From contig JAICTZ010000015.1 of NCBI GenBank assembly GCA_025936115.1, positions 1 to 64,000 on the forward strand: a stretch of 64,000 nucleotides of DNA. The letters are read 5' to 3'. The stretch comes from Polyangiaceae bacterium. Its GTDB lineage: Bacteria > Myxococcota_A > Polyangia > Polyangiales > Polyangiaceae. Shown piece after piece: positions 1-14,629 of this stretch. A program made the position numbers and the translations under genes. The notes beneath the pieces were generated by a model, which did no database searches, was not told the DNA's origin, and saw nothing but the letters and a program-made list of their open reading frames with translations. Every line of letters begins with the position of its first letter. Within the stretch, counting starts at the first letter, position 1.

Positions 1-2495
1 ACTTCGCGATCGTCGACGAGGTGGACTCGATCTTGATCGACGAGGCGCGCACGCCGCTCATCATCAGCGGCCCGGCCGAAGCGGCGAGCGACAGCTACCG
101 CACGCTGAACGAGGTCGTGGCGCGCCTGCGCAAAGACGACCATTTCAGCGTCGACGAGAAGGGCTTCAGCGCCGCGCTGACGGACGAGGGCGTCGAGCAC
201 GTGCAGAAGGCGATCGGCGTTCGTAACCTGTACGATCCGGTCAACGTCCAGACGCTGCACATCGTCAACCAGCTCTTGCGCGCGCACGCGCTCTACAAGC
301 GCGACCAGCACTACATGGTGAGCCCCGACGGCAAGGTGCTCATCATCGACGAGTTCACCGGCCGCGTGCTCGCCGGGCGCCGCTGGAGCGACGGCCTGCA
401 CCAAGCCGTCGAAGCCAAGGAGAACGTGCGGATCCAGGAAGAGAGTCGCACGATGGCGACCATCACCTTCCAGAACCTCTTCCGCATCTACAAGAAGCTC
501 GGCGGGATGACGGGCACGGCGGAGACGGAGGCGCAGGAATTCAGCGCCACCTACAAGCTCGACGTCGTCGTCATCCCCACCAATCGAAAGAACATCCGCG
601 CCGACGATCACGACGTCGTCTACAAGACCGAGCGCGAGAAGTTCAACGCGCTCGTGCGCGACATCGTCTCTCACCACGAGGCTGGGCGTCCCATCCTCGT
701 CGGCACGACCAGCGTCGAAAAGAGCGGCGCCATCGCGCGTATTTTGGGCAAAAAGGGCATCGCCCACCACGTGCTCAACGCCAAGCACCACGAAAACGAA
801 GCCTTCGTCGTCGCGCAAGCGGGCCGCAAGGGCGCCATCACGGTGTCCACCAACATGGCCGGCCGCGGTACCGACATCTTGCTCGGCGGCAACCCCGAGA
901 TGCTCGCGCGCCTCGAGCTCAAGCAGAAGGGCGCCACGGTCGCGGACGACAGCCCCGAGTTCAAGGAGCTCGTCGAGCGTCACGAACGCGAGTGCAAGAT
1001 CGAGCACGACGAGGTAATCGAGCTCGGCGGCTTGCACATCATCGGCACCGAGCGTCACGAGTCACGCCGCATCGACAACCAGCTGCGCGGCCGCGCCGGC
1101 CGCCAGGGCGACCCGGGCTACAGCAAGTTCTACCTCTCGCTCGAGGACGACCTCATGCGCATCTTCGCGGGCGACCGCGTGAAGAGCCTGATGGATCGCA
1201 TGGGCATGCCCGACGACGAGCCCATCGAGCACCCGCTCGTCACGCGCAGCATCGAAAACGCGCAGCGCAAGGTCGAAGAGCGCAACTTCGACGTGCGCAA
1301 GAACCTGCTCGAGTACGACGACGTGATGAACGCGCAGAGAAAGACCGTGTACTCTCTGCGACAGCAGCTGCTCGCCGGCCGCTACGTACCGGAGGAGCTC
1401 GACGAGGCCGGCAAGCCCACGGGCGAAGGCCGTGAAATTGCCGTCGATCCCGAGATTTTGGACAAGGTCTCCGGACCCATCGGCGCGCTCGTCGGCATGT
1501 TTTGCGACCCGCCCGTCGGCATCCTCAAAGAGGACGGGCAGACGAAGTACCCGACGCGCGAAAGCCTCGCCAAGGCCGAGAAGCTCGTCGAGCTCGAGGC
1601 GCTGCAGCACGAGGTGTATCAGCTCTGGGGCGTCCGGCTCGAGGTGGAGGAGCGCCGCCAGCGCACGCCCGCTTCGGTCTACGACGAGCTCATCGAAATG
1701 GTGCCGCGTGGCCTGTCCGAGCAGCGCGAACGCGTGCTCGATCTCACCGACCGCGTCGTCGCCGCCATGGTCGAAGAGAGCTGCGCCGAGGGCAAACCGC
1801 CGGAAGACTGGGACTTCAAGGGCCTGCACGAAGGCTTCCAGGAGCACTTTCAAGCCAAGCTTCCGGAAGGCATCGAAGAGCTCGGCGAGCAGGACTCGGT
1901 GATGAAGCGCGTCTACGAGCGAGCCGAGGAAGTGTACCGCGACAAGGAGAAGGAGCTCGGCGTCGAGATCGCCTTGCGCCTGTTCCGCCACATTTACGTC
2001 GAGGGCATCGACGAGGCGTGGGTCGACCACCTCTCGAACATGGAGCACTTGCGCGACGGCATCGGCCTGCGCGGCTACGGCCAACTCGACCCGAAAAACG
2101 AGTACAAAAAAGAGGGCTTCGACAACTTCCTCAACATGATGGCGAAGGTCTCGAGCAACGTGCTCGTGAAGTTCTTCGAGGCGCGTGTGCAGCGCACGGA
2201 CGAAGTCGCCGCGCGCGAGCAAGAAGCCGAACGGCGCTACCAAGAGGAGCTCGCGCAGGTCGTCGCGCAGCACCCGAGCGCCGACGCCGAAGATCCCGCC
2301 GCGGCCCTCAATCAACTCCGCGAGCAAGCGGCCGCCGTGCCGCAACCCGCGCGCCGTCCCGCGACGGCGGCACCGCGCATCGGGCGCAACGATCCGTGCC
2401 CCTGCGGCTCCGGCAAGAAATTCAAGAAGTGCCACGGCGCGATCCTCGAAGAGGAAGGCGCCGTCGACGCCGACGAAACGCAGCCACCCGCGTGA
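1..2495 (+). CDS. secA: Protein translocase ATPase SecA (3' part)
   Basis: SecA is the cytoplasmic ATPase that drives preproteins through SecYEG. The gene enters from the left edge, so the true start and the Walker A region lie outside. Its frame opens with FAIVDEVDSILIDEARTPL (from position 3), the DEVD Walker B segment of SecA. Also visible are the second helicase lobe with NMAGRGTDILLGG and the LRGRAGRQGDPG motif VI. The C-terminus carries the zinc-binding tail CPCGSGKKFKKCHG, which contacts SecB and lipids in the family. About 830 residues are present of roughly 950-1000 expected. A linker insertion around 1380-1560 is longer than in E. coli SecA, as is common in deltaproteobacterial-type SecAs (recalled, not tested). 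Confidence 0.97.
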   Translation, partial: FAIVDEVDSILIDEARTPLIISGPAEAASDSYRTLNEVVARLRKDDHFSVDEKGFSAALTDEGVEHVQKAIGVRNLYDPVNVQTLHIVNQLLRAHALYKRDQHYMVSPDGKVLIIDEFTGRVLAGRRWSDGLHQAVEAKENVRIQEESRTMATITFQNLFRIYKKLGGMTGTAETEAQEFSATYKLDVVVIPTNRKNIRADDHDVVYKTEREKFNALVRDIVSHHEAGRPILVGTTSVEKSGAIARILGKKGIAHHVLNAKHHENEAFVVAQAGRKGAITVSTNMAGRGTDILLGGNPEMLARLELKQKGATVADDSPEFKELVERHERECKIEHDEVIELGGLHIIGTERHESRRIDNQLRGRAGRQGDPGYSKFYLSLEDDLMRIFAGDRVKSLMDRMGMPDDEPIEHPLVTRSIENAQRKVEERNFDVRKNLLEYDDVMNAQRKTVYSLRQQLLAGRYVPEELDEAGKPTGEGREIAVDPEILDKVSGPIGALVGMFCDPPVGILKEDGQTKYPTRESLAKAEKLVELEALQHEVYQLWGVRLEVEERRQRTPASVYDELIEMVPRGLSEQRERVLDLTDRVVAAMVEESCAEGKPPEDWDFKGLHEGFQEHFQAKLPEGIEELGEQDSVMKRVYERAEEVYRDKEKELGVEIALRLFRHIYVEGIDEAWVDHLSNMEHLRDGIGLRGYGQLDPKNEYKKEGFDNFLNMMAKVSSNVLVKFFEARVQRTDEVAAREQEAERRYQEELAQVVAQHPSADAEDPAAALNQLREQAAAVPQPARRPATAAPRIGRNDPCPCGSGKKFKKCHGAILEEEGAVDADETQPPA

Positions 2496-2654
2496 CGCGC
2501 TCTCGTGGTCGTGCCGCGCACGCACGTCGCGAGCGCGCCGCGATCGAAGGAGCCGGAAGATTTGGGCCTCGCCGAGCGTTGAGCTCGAGCGCGCGCTGAC
2601 GAGCCCTGCTTTCGTCCGGGCGAGCTGTGGTAGGTAGACGCGGCCGGACAGCGG

Positions 2655-3611
2655 ATGATCGAGGCACACGAGCTCACGAAGGATTACGGCAGCGTCGTCG
2701 CGGTGCGTGACGTGTCGTTTTCGGTGGGCGCGGGGGAAGTGGTGGGCTTTCTGGGGCCGAACGGCGCGGGGAAGACGACGACGCTCCGAATTTTGGCTGG
2801 TTTTTTGGGGGCTACGTCCGGCAGCGTGACCATCGCGGGGTTCGACGTGGCCCGGCAGTCGCTCGCGGCGCGGGCGCGGCTCGGTTACATGCCCGAGGCG
2901 GCGCCGCTCTACCCCGAGCTCCGCGTGCGCGAGTATCTGGCGTTTCGCGCGGCGCTCAAGCGCGTCGCGCGGCGCGAGCGCAAGGCTGCCGTCGGCCGCG
3001 CGCTCGAGCAAGCGGCGGTGACGGACGTCGCCGAGACGCCGATCGGCCAGCTTTCGAAGGGTTATCGGCAGCGCGTCGCGCTCGCGGACGCGCTCGTGGC
3101 CAATACTCCGCTCTTGATTTTGGACGAGCCGACCGCCGGGCTCGATCCGAATCAAATCATCGAGGTCAGAAAGCTGATTCGCGAGCTCGGCAAGAGCCAC
3201 ACGATTTTGCTGTCGACGCACATCTTGCCCGAGGTGGAGGCGGTGTGTGATCGGGCGCTCGTCATCGCGCGCGGGCGGCTCGTGGCCGAGGGCACGCTCG
3301 CCGAGCTCAAGGCGCGGCAAAAGAGCCGTCAGAGCGTGATCGGCGTGCACGGCGACGCCGCGCGGCTCGAAGCCGTGCTGCGTGACGTGCCCGGCGTTCG
3401 GAACGCACGCGCGCGCGCGGCCCGGGACGAGGGCGGCACGGTGGAGCTCGAGCTCGACATGGCGGATGACGCGGAGCCGGACAGAACGGTCGAGCGCGCC
3501 GTGGCGGCGCTCGTAGCGGCGGGCGCGGGCGTGCGCAGCGTGGGGCCCGTGCGCGCCTCGCTCGAAGCGGTGTTCGCCGACCTCACGCGCGACGAGGCGA
3601 GCGAGGCATGA
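2655..3611 (+). CDS. ABC transporter ATP-binding protein, GldA/NatA type
   Basis: This is the 318-residue ATPase subunit of an ABC-2 type exporter. Walker A is GPNGAGKTTT (about residues 37-46), the signature is LSKGYRQR, and Walker B is LLILDEPTAGLD followed by the His-loop STH. A C-terminal extension of about 90 residues (after residue 220) resembles the regulatory tail of GldA/NatA-type ATPases. The ATG at 2655 is the first start before the conserved N-terminus, with only a weak ribosome site. Its stop overlaps the permease start as ATGA at 3608. It is gene 1 of a four-gene coupled set whose Bacteroidetes counterparts (gldA, gldF, gldG) serve gliding. The substrate here is unknown, and the gliding role is only analogy. 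Confidence 0.93.
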   Translation: MIEAHELTKDYGSVVAVRDVSFSVGAGEVVGFLGPNGAGKTTTLRILAGFLGATSGSVTIAGFDVARQSLAARARLGYMPEAAPLYPELRVREYLAFRAALKRVARRERKAAVGRALEQAAVTDVAETPIGQLSKGYRQRVALADALVANTPLLILDEPTAGLDPNQIIEVRKLIRELGKSHTILLSTHILPEVEAVCDRALVIARGRLVAEGTLAELKARQKSRQSVIGVHGDAARLEAVLRDVPGVRNARARAARDEGGTVELELDMADDAEPDRTVERAVAALVAAGAGVRSVGPVRASLEAVFADLTRDEASEA

Positions 3612-4357
3612 GCGGCTTTCTCGCGGTCTACCGGCGCGAAATGCTGAGTTTGTGGGTGACTCCGCTCGCGTGGGTGCTGCTCGTCGTGTTTTTGCTGCTC
3701 CAGGGGACGATCTTTTATTCGATCGTCGTGCACTTCACGAGTCTCGCCGATCTCGCCGTCGAGACGGGACCGGTCGAGGCGTACTTCGGGCAGGAGTCGG
3801 TGTTCCTCTTGATGACGCTGCTCTTGATTTGCCCGGCGCTCACGATGCGCACCTTCGCCGAGGAGCGGCGGAGCGGCACGATCGAAGCGCTGCTCACGGC
3901 GCCCGTCACGCCGAACGCCGTCGTGCTCGGGAAATACGCGGCCGTGCTCACGACGTACGTCGTCATGTGGGCGCCGACGTTGCTCTACGTCGTCGTCTTG
4001 CGCCGCACGGGCGCGGTCGACTGGCACACGGTCGCTTCGAGCTACTTCGGGCTCTTCGGCATCGGCGCCGCGTACCTCGCGCTCGGCACGCTGATGAGCT
4101 CGCTGTCGAAGAGCCAGCTCATCGCGCTCTTGCTGGCGATATTCGCTGAATTCGGCCTGTTCGTGCTCGGCGTGGGCGAGTACGTGTTCGAGCCGGGCCT
4201 CATGCGCGACCTCTGCGCGCACGTCTCGATGGCGTCGCAAATGGAGGAGATGTCGCGCGGTATCGTGGATTTGCGGCGCGTCGTGTTCGACGGCTCGCTC
4301 GCGGCGGCGAGCCTCTTCGTCACGGGACGCGTCGTCGATTCGTGGAGGTGGGGATGA
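3608..4357 (+). CDS. ABC-2 type permease, GldF-like
   Basis: A 249-residue polytopic membrane protein with about six hydrophobic segments, the first at residues 18-40. It carries the family hallmark EERRSGTIEALLTAPVT near residues 88-104, between the second and third membrane segments. It should form the membrane channel for the ATPase encoded just upstream. Its ATG shares ATGA with the ATPase stop (3608-3611), and its own stop shares ATGA with the next start at 4354, which indicates translational coupling. Family length is normally 240-290 residues, so it looks complete. Confidence 0.92.
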   Translation: MSGFLAVYRREMLSLWVTPLAWVLLVVFLLLQGTIFYSIVVHFTSLADLAVETGPVEAYFGQESVFLLMTLLLICPALTMRTFAEERRSGTIEALLTAPVTPNAVVLGKYAAVLTTYVVMWAPTLLYVVVLRRTGAVDWHTVASSYFGLFGIGAAYLALGTLMSSLSKSQLIALLLAIFAEFGLFVLGVGEYVFEPGLMRDLCAHVSMASQMEEMSRGIVDLRRVVFDGSLAAASLFVTGRVVDSWRWG

Positions 4358-5910
4358 GCTCGGCCACCGCGCCGCCGTCCGCGAGCGCTCGCCCGCAACA
4401 TACGCGCTCGGCGAAATTGTTTTCGGCGCTCGGCGTGCTTGCGGCCGTGGTGCTCGCCGTCAACGCCAACGTGCTCACGGCGCGCTTTTACAAACGCTGG
4501 GACGTGTCGAGCGGCGGGCTCTACACGCTGTCGCCTGCGACCGTGAGCATCCTGCGCGACCTCCATGACCCGGTCACGCTCACGATCCTGCTCGCGCGCA
4601 CCGATCCGCTCTTGCCCCCCCTCCGGCAACTGCTCGTGGGCTACGGCGCCGAGACTTCGAAGCTCGAGGTGAAATACCTCGACCCAGAACAAAATCCTGC
4701 AGAATTTGCGGCCGTTCAGCAAAAGTACGGCGTGAGCGCCGGCAAGGCGGAGGACGGGCGCATCGTCACCGACGCCGTGATCCTCGTCGCGCGCGGCGAC
4801 CGCACCTGGTTCGTCACGAGCGATCAGCTCGGACAGACCGACGAGGACGGGCGCGCCAAACCACGGCTCGAGCAAGCGCTCACCGAGGGCATCGCCGGCG
4901 TGCTCGCCAACGAAAAGGCGAAGCTCTGCTTTGCGACGGGCCGCGGCGAAGCGTCCCTCGACGACGTGGCGCCCGACGGGCTCGCCGAGCTCCGGCGTCA
5001 CCTCGAAAAGAACAACTTCGAGACGGAGCCGCTCGATCTGACGCGCCCCGACGCGCAGAAGCTGCTCGAGGCTTGCCGCTTGCTCGCCATCGTCGCGCCC
5101 GAGCAGCCGTACGGCGCCGACGCCGTCGAACGCGTGAAGCGCTACGTCACGTCCGGCGGCAACCTCGTGGCGTTCGTGGGCCCCACGTTCGGCGACGATT
5201 CGCGCGTCGCGAGCTCGGGGCTCGAGCCGCTCTTCGAGCTCGGCGGCGCGCGTCTCGAACGCAACGTCGTGCTCGAGACCGAACCGAGCCGGCGCCTGCC
5301 GCGAGGCGCGGGCGAAGTATTCTTCGCGACCCCCGTCGAACACGCCGCGACGCGCGGCCTCGTGCTCGAAGGCGGCAAGGCCGAGCTCAGTCCACTCGTG
5401 AGCGAGAGCCGCAGTTTGACGCTAGCAAGCGGCGGACCCGCGCAGCCGCTGCTCAAATCCAGCCCCGAAGCACTTGCGATCGAGGACGTGAAGGCCGTGC
5501 TCGACGGTAAGGGTCCTCCGCCCGACGCGCCGCACGCCGAGCGAGTCGTCGCGGCCGCCGCCGAACTGCCGAAATCCAAGGACTCGCTCGCGAAACACGG
5601 TCCGCGCTTGGTCTTGGCCGGCTTCACCAACCTCGCGGCGTCGCGCAGCTTTCAGGACTCGGCGCTCGTCGGCGATCGCCTGCTGGTCGAAAACTCGATC
5701 GCCTGGGCCGCGGCTCGCCCGCCGATCGTCAGCGTTCCGGAGAAGCCTGCGCGCGCGCTCGGGCTCGCGCTCACCGAGGATTCGCTCGGTGAAGTGTTGC
5801 GTTACGTGCTGATGTACATGCCGGGCTCGGCGCTCGTGATCGGCGCGTTCGTGCTCTTGCGCCGACGTGCCCAGGAACGTGCCTCGCGCAAGGCGGCCCG
5901 CACGTCATGA
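4354..5910 (+). CDS. GldG-like ABC transporter auxiliary protein
   Basis: A 518-residue protein with one N-terminal membrane anchor (about residues 22-43). A large extracytoplasmic part begins with the characteristic GLYTLSPATVSILRDL stretch of the ABC-transporter auxiliary (GldG) family, and a C-terminal membrane segment (about 485-505) is followed by a basic tail RRRAQERASRK. The start was set at the ATG of the ATGA overlap (4354-4357) with GGAGGTGGGG immediately upstream, rather than the GTG at 4342. The protein probably works in the periplasm with the permease and the downstream DUF4340 protein. Its biochemical role is not established in the family. Confidence 0.88.
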   Translation: MSSATAPPSASARPQHTRSAKLFSALGVLAAVVLAVNANVLTARFYKRWDVSSGGLYTLSPATVSILRDLHDPVTLTILLARTDPLLPPLRQLLVGYGAETSKLEVKYLDPEQNPAEFAAVQQKYGVSAGKAEDGRIVTDAVILVARGDRTWFVTSDQLGQTDEDGRAKPRLEQALTEGIAGVLANEKAKLCFATGRGEASLDDVAPDGLAELRRHLEKNNFETEPLDLTRPDAQKLLEACRLLAIVAPEQPYGADAVERVKRYVTSGGNLVAFVGPTFGDDSRVASSGLEPLFELGGARLERNVVLETEPSRRLPRGAGEVFFATPVEHAATRGLVLEGGKAELSPLVSESRSLTLASGGPAQPLLKSSPEALAIEDVKAVLDGKGPPPDAPHAERVVAAAAELPKSKDSLAKHGPRLVLAGFTNLAASRSFQDSALVGDRLLVENSIAWAAARPPIVSVPEKPARALGLALTEDSLGEVLRYVLMYMPGSALVIGAFVLLRRRAQERASRKAARTS

Positions 5911-8048
5911 AGCTCGGACGCACGGAGCTCTCCAGTTTGCTCCTCGCGCTCGCCGCGATCGCGAGCGTGCTCGTCGTGCTCGCCACCCGGAGCGCACCCA
6001 CCACGACCGAACGCGACGCGCGCGCGAAGAACCTCGTGCCCGTCTGGCACGAAGACGAAATCAGTCGCGTCCGGCTCCAGCGTGGCGACTCCGTGGTCGA
6101 GCTCGAGCGCACGAGTGACGGCTTCGTCGTCAAAACGCCCACCCCCGAGCCAGCCGACGACGCCGCCGCACAAAAGCTCGTGAGCGGCATCGGCTTCTTG
6201 ACGCCCGTGCGCCGGCTCGAGGGCGGAGACCTGCACGCCCACGGCCTCGACCGCCCGCGAGCGACGCTCGCGTTCGACATGGGCGGCAAGAAATACGTGC
6301 TCGCCCTCGGCGACGACGCACCCTCGCCCTCGGGCGCCGCGTACGTCGCGCTCGACGGCGCTGGAGCGAGCCGCGTCGCCGCCGTCATCCCGGCCGAAGC
6401 TGCGAAGCTCTTTGCGACGAGCACCGACGATCTGCGCCGCAGGGCGCTCGTCACGCTCGGCGAGCGCGACGTGAAAGAGCTCGTGCTCGAGCGGCCGGAC
6501 GGCAAATTGACGCTCAGCCGCGCCGGTGCGCTCGGTTTTCGTCTCGACGGCGGCCCGCGCGCGAGCCGTGACGCCACGCAGCCGCTCTTCACCGCGCTCA
6601 CCCGTCTCACGGCGACGCGCTTTCTCGACGTCAGAGCAGCCGAAGAGGCTCGCGGCAGCGCGCCGCTCACGCGCGTGACGCTCACGCCTCGCGACGGCAA
6701 GCTATCCAAAGCGATGCTCGAGCTCGGCGGCGCGTGCCCAGCCGCGCCGAGCGAGCTCGTCGTCATCGTGCGCTCTCCACTCGCACGCGCGGCGTGCGTC
6801 AGCGCCGACGTGCTCGGGCCGCTGTCGCTCGAAAAAGCGGCCCTCGACGACCGCTACCCGCTCGCCGCGCGCAAGGACGAAATCGAAGCGCTCACGCTCG
6901 AACGCGACGGCAAGAAGCTGACGCTGGAACGGCAGGGCACGAGCTTTCGCTTGCGTGCGCCGAGCGAAGCGAACGTCACGCTCGACGCCGGCAACCGCCG
7001 GCTCGAGGCGATGACGCGCGCTCCCGCCGAAACCGTCGAGCACCCCGACGCGAAAGCGCTCGGCTTCGAGCCGCCGCACGGCGCCGTCGTCGCGCGCGTC
7101 GTCGGCGACGACGATCAAGCGCACGAGGAACGGCTCGAGCTCGGCAAGACGGCGCCCGACGGCACGCTCTACGTCCGCCGCGACGACGGCCGTGTGCTCG
7201 CGCTCGGGCGCGAAGCGGCGCGCGCCTTCGCCGTGGACACCACGCTGCTCCGCAGCCTCAAGGTCCTCGACTTCGCGCTCTCCTCGCTCGTCGAGCTCGA
7301 GCTGTCCGCACCGGAGCACCAGCTCGTCCGTCGCGCGCCGAACGGCTTCGAGCTCGCCGAGCCGCCCGGCTTCAGCGACGACGGCGAGCTCACGACCGAC
7401 GCCGTGCTCGCGCTCGGCTCGCTCACGGCAGTGCGCTTCGTGGCCGACGAGGACGACGGCACCTTCGGGCTCGCCACGCCGCTTTGCACGGCGCGCGTCC
7501 GGCTCGACGCGAACGACGCCGGGGCGCCCGAGCACACGCTGCGCGTCGGCCGCGCAACGCCGGGCGGCTATTTCGCAGCGCTCGCGGGCGCGCCGGGCGT
7601 CTTCGTCGTCGAGCGCGGCGTCGCCCTGCGGCTCTCGACGCTGCTCGTGAGCCGCGCGGCGTTCATGGTCGAGCCGAGCACGCTCGCCCGCGTGACCCTG
7701 CGCACGCCCCAGCGCGAACTCGTGCTCGAGCGCCGTGGAGGCGAGCTCGTCGCAAAGTCGGCGGACGTGCCGGTCGCAGCCGTCTCGAACGCGCTCGAGG
7801 CGCTCGCGAGCCTACGCGCCGAAGCGGCGCTCCACACCGGTCCTGCGCGAGCGAGCGAGGGCTTCGCCGCGCCGGCGCTCACGGTCGAGCTCGAGCCGAG
7901 CCCGGGACTCGGCAATCGTCGCGTCTACCGTTTCGGTGGCGCGGACTCGTACCGCGACGAGGTGGTGCGCACCGCGCGAGCGGAAGGCATCGACGCCACG
8001 TTCGCCGTCGCCGACACGAAGCTCCGGCCGCTGCTCGATCTGTTCTGA
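5907..8048 (+). CDS. DUF4340 domain protein of the ABC/gliding operon
   Basis: A 713-residue protein starting at an ATGA overlap with the GldG-like gene. An N-terminal hydrophobic anchor (about residues 6-25) precedes a long soluble region built of repeated modules of the type KLTLERDG..F.L. These match the DUF4340 pattern usually found next to GldG-like proteins. The body is rich in charged beta-type repeats, with no catalytic motif visible. Being last in the operon and anchored with the bulk outside the cytoplasm, it probably forms an extracytoplasmic assembly with the GldG-like protein. Function unknown. Confidence 0.82.
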   Translation: MKLGRTELSSLLLALAAIASVLVVLATRSAPTTTERDARAKNLVPVWHEDEISRVRLQRGDSVVELERTSDGFVVKTPTPEPADDAAAQKLVSGIGFLTPVRRLEGGDLHAHGLDRPRATLAFDMGGKKYVLALGDDAPSPSGAAYVALDGAGASRVAAVIPAEAAKLFATSTDDLRRRALVTLGERDVKELVLERPDGKLTLSRAGALGFRLDGGPRASRDATQPLFTALTRLTATRFLDVRAAEEARGSAPLTRVTLTPRDGKLSKAMLELGGACPAAPSELVVIVRSPLARAACVSADVLGPLSLEKAALDDRYPLAARKDEIEALTLERDGKKLTLERQGTSFRLRAPSEANVTLDAGNRRLEAMTRAPAETVEHPDAKALGFEPPHGAVVARVVGDDDQAHEERLELGKTAPDGTLYVRRDDGRVLALGREAARAFAVDTTLLRSLKVLDFALSSLVELELSAPEHQLVRRAPNGFELAEPPGFSDDGELTTDAVLALGSLTAVRFVADEDDGTFGLATPLCTARVRLDANDAGAPEHTLRVGRATPGGYFAALAGAPGVFVVERGVALRLSTLLVSRAAFMVEPSTLARVTLRTPQRELVLERRGGELVAKSADVPVAAVSNALEALASLRAEAALHTGPARASEGFAAPALTVELEPSPGLGNRRVYRFGGADSYRDEVVRTARAEGIDATFAVADTKLRPLLDLF

Positions 8049-8080
8049 CGGCACGTACGCTGCACGGGCGTACAAAAACC

Positions 8081-8119
8081 AACGGCCCCGCGAAAGTCTC
8101 GTACCTCCGTGGGGCCGTT
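8081..8119 (-). terminator. Intrinsic terminator, possibly bidirectional
   Basis: The arms AACGGCCCCGCG (8081-8092) and CGTGGGGCCGTT (8108-8119) form a 12-bp stem with one G-U pair and a 15-nt loop. On the minus strand it is followed by GGTTTTTGTA, so it should terminate the lipoprotein gene ending at 8149. It also lies 33 nt past the end of the plus-strand operon and may stop that too, though without a T run on that side. Confidence 0.75.
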
Positions 8120-8148
8120 GTTGCGGGGGGCGGGCAGACCGCCTGGCT

Positions 8149-9501
8149 TCACTTTTTCGGCGCCGGAGCGGTGCCCGCGGCGGGTGCCGTAGGTGCAGGC
8201 GCGCCGGGCTTCATCATGGGGACTTGCGGCTCGGCGGGGGCAACCGCGACGGGCTTCCTCGGCGGAGTTTGCGCCGCCGCGGGCGCAGGAGCGGCGGCCT
8301 TGGCGCTGCCAGCCGGAGCTGCGCCGGGCTTAGCCGCAGACGCGCCGGGCTTCGACCCGGACGCGCCGGCTTGCGCTGCCGGAGCCGGAGCCGCACCGGC
8401 GGGCTTCGCGGCGGGCGGCTGCACGAGCCCGAGCTGCATCGCGAAGGCCATGCCGTTGTCGAAGATCCACATGTCCTTCACTTTGCCGTTCACGAGCTTG
8501 TCGATCTCGAGGTAGCGCGAGCTCACCTTCTTACCGGTCGGCTTGTAGATGCCCATGCTCGGCATCGCGCCGTCGTTCGTGCCGACCATCGAGCCCTCCC
8601 ACACGAGATAGTCGCCCGCGGGCCAAGCGCGCGTGACCTCGAGCTTGAGATCGCTGAACGCTTTGAACATATCCTTGTACGATTTCTCGACGGCCTTCTT
8701 GCCGACTCGATCGGCCGGCGCCGCCACGTCGCTGAACACCACGTCGTCGGCCAGCGTGGCGGCCAGCCCGGGTACGTCGTGCTTGTTGAACGCTTCGAGC
8801 GTCTTCGCGGCCGCCGCGAGATTCGCCTTCTCCGCGTCGCTGCCCGTCGCGACGACGACCGGCTTTTCCGCGGGGCCCTTCTCGAGCACCTTCCGGTGCG
8901 GCAGCTTGGCCAAGCCGAGCTGGCCCAGGAACGTTCCCCCGTCGAAATACTGGCGATCGTGCGCCACGGCGCGCCCGTCTTCCGTCAATTCGACGGCGTG
9001 TCCCATGAGCAAGCCGAACTTCTTCTTGGTCGCGGGGAGCTCACCCGAGGGCGACATGAGGGGACCCGTGTTGGTGCCCTTCACGAGCGCGACCGCCGCG
9101 ACGTTGTTGCCGTTCACGAGCACGAGCTCGAGCTCGCCGGTCTGATCGGGCGCCGAGCTGTTCATCTTCGAGTTCTTGTCGATGATCTCGTTGCGACCGA
9201 CCAGCGGCGGCATGCCGCTGTCGACCTGCTCCGAGGTCGCGTTCTCGGCGTAGCAGGCGCTGAACTTCGCCCAGTCCTTCGCGCTCCACGCGGCCCAACA
9301 ATCCGAAAACCCCTTCGCGCGTTCGGCGCCGGTCGCGGGCGGCGGCTTCGGAGCCTCGGGGGCCGGAGCTGGCATCGACGCCACGGGCGCGGGCGCGGCC
9401 GGCGGCGGAGGGGGAGGAGGAGGCGGCGGGGCCGCGGCTGGTTGCTGACTGCAGCTCGCGAGCGCGAGCAATCCAAACGTGGTGAGCGTCTTCTTCATCA
9501 T
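8149..9501 (-). CDS. Lipoprotein with two NTF2/SnoaL-like domains
   Basis: A 450-residue predicted lipoprotein. The start is the ATG pair at 9501/9498, preceded by AGGAAAGG. It gives the signal MMKKTLTTFGLLALASC, with a lipobox at LASC. A proline run of ten residues follows directly. Two alpha+beta domains of SnoaL/NTF2 type follow, roughly residues 65-200 (GFSDCWAAWSAKDWAKFSACY) and 245-370 (AFNKHDVPGLAATLADDVVF). The last 80 residues are an Ala/Pro/Gly/Lys low-complexity tail. SnoaL-like folds bind small hydrophobic ligands or act as cyclases, but no catalytic residues can be assigned here. The gene appears to be a single transcription unit with a terminator at 8081-8119. Confidence 0.82.
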   Translation of the reverse strand: MMKKTLTTFGLLALASCSQQPAAAPPPPPPPPPPAAPAPVASMPAPAPEAPKPPPATGAERAKGFSDCWAAWSAKDWAKFSACYAENATSEQVDSGMPPLVGRNEIIDKNSKMNSSAPDQTGELELVLVNGNNVAAVALVKGTNTGPLMSPSGELPATKKKFGLLMGHAVELTEDGRAVAHDRQYFDGGTFLGQLGLAKLPHRKVLEKGPAEKPVVVATGSDAEKANLAAAAKTLEAFNKHDVPGLAATLADDVVFSDVAAPADRVGKKAVEKSYKDMFKAFSDLKLEVTRAWPAGDYLVWEGSMVGTNDGAMPSMGIYKPTGKKVSSRYLEIDKLVNGKVKDMWIFDNGMAFAMQLGLVQPPAAKPAGAAPAPAAQAGASGSKPGASAAKPGAAPAGSAKAAAPAPAAAQTPPRKPVAVAPAEPQVPMMKPGAPAPTAPAAGTAPAPKK

Positions 9502-9695
9502 TCTCGTGTGCCTTTCCTGCCTCGGTTTCGGAAGTGCCCTGCCCCTCCGTGCGAGAAGCCCTGCCTTCATACCGATCCTCACCCGCGCGAACCATCAAAA
9601 AGCGTTACCGAGGCTCGCGTAGACACACAACGCGCCTCGGAACTCGCCCCCTCGGGAATGCCTCCCTCAACTCGCGCGCAGAGCGCCCGATGTCA

Positions 9696-9728
9696 CGCGC
9701 GGAGGGCCCACGACGAGCCCTCCGTGCG
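9696..9728 (-). terminator. Hairpin just after the giant lipoprotein gene
   Basis: A 12-bp stem with one G-U pair (9696-9707 with 9717-9728, core CGGAGGGC/GCCCTCCG, 9-nt loop) begins 8 nt beyond the stop codon at 9737. No T run follows, so it may be a U-less terminator or a 3'-end stabilising hairpin. Confidence 0.45.
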
Positions 9729-9736
9729 CCTACCGC

Positions 9737-14629
<4,893 letters not shown>

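Noticed and set aside
1062..3350. Long minus-strand frame spanning the end of secA and the ABC ATPase
   Set aside because: It crosses two well-supported plus-strand genes and has Arg/Ala/Leu shadow composition.
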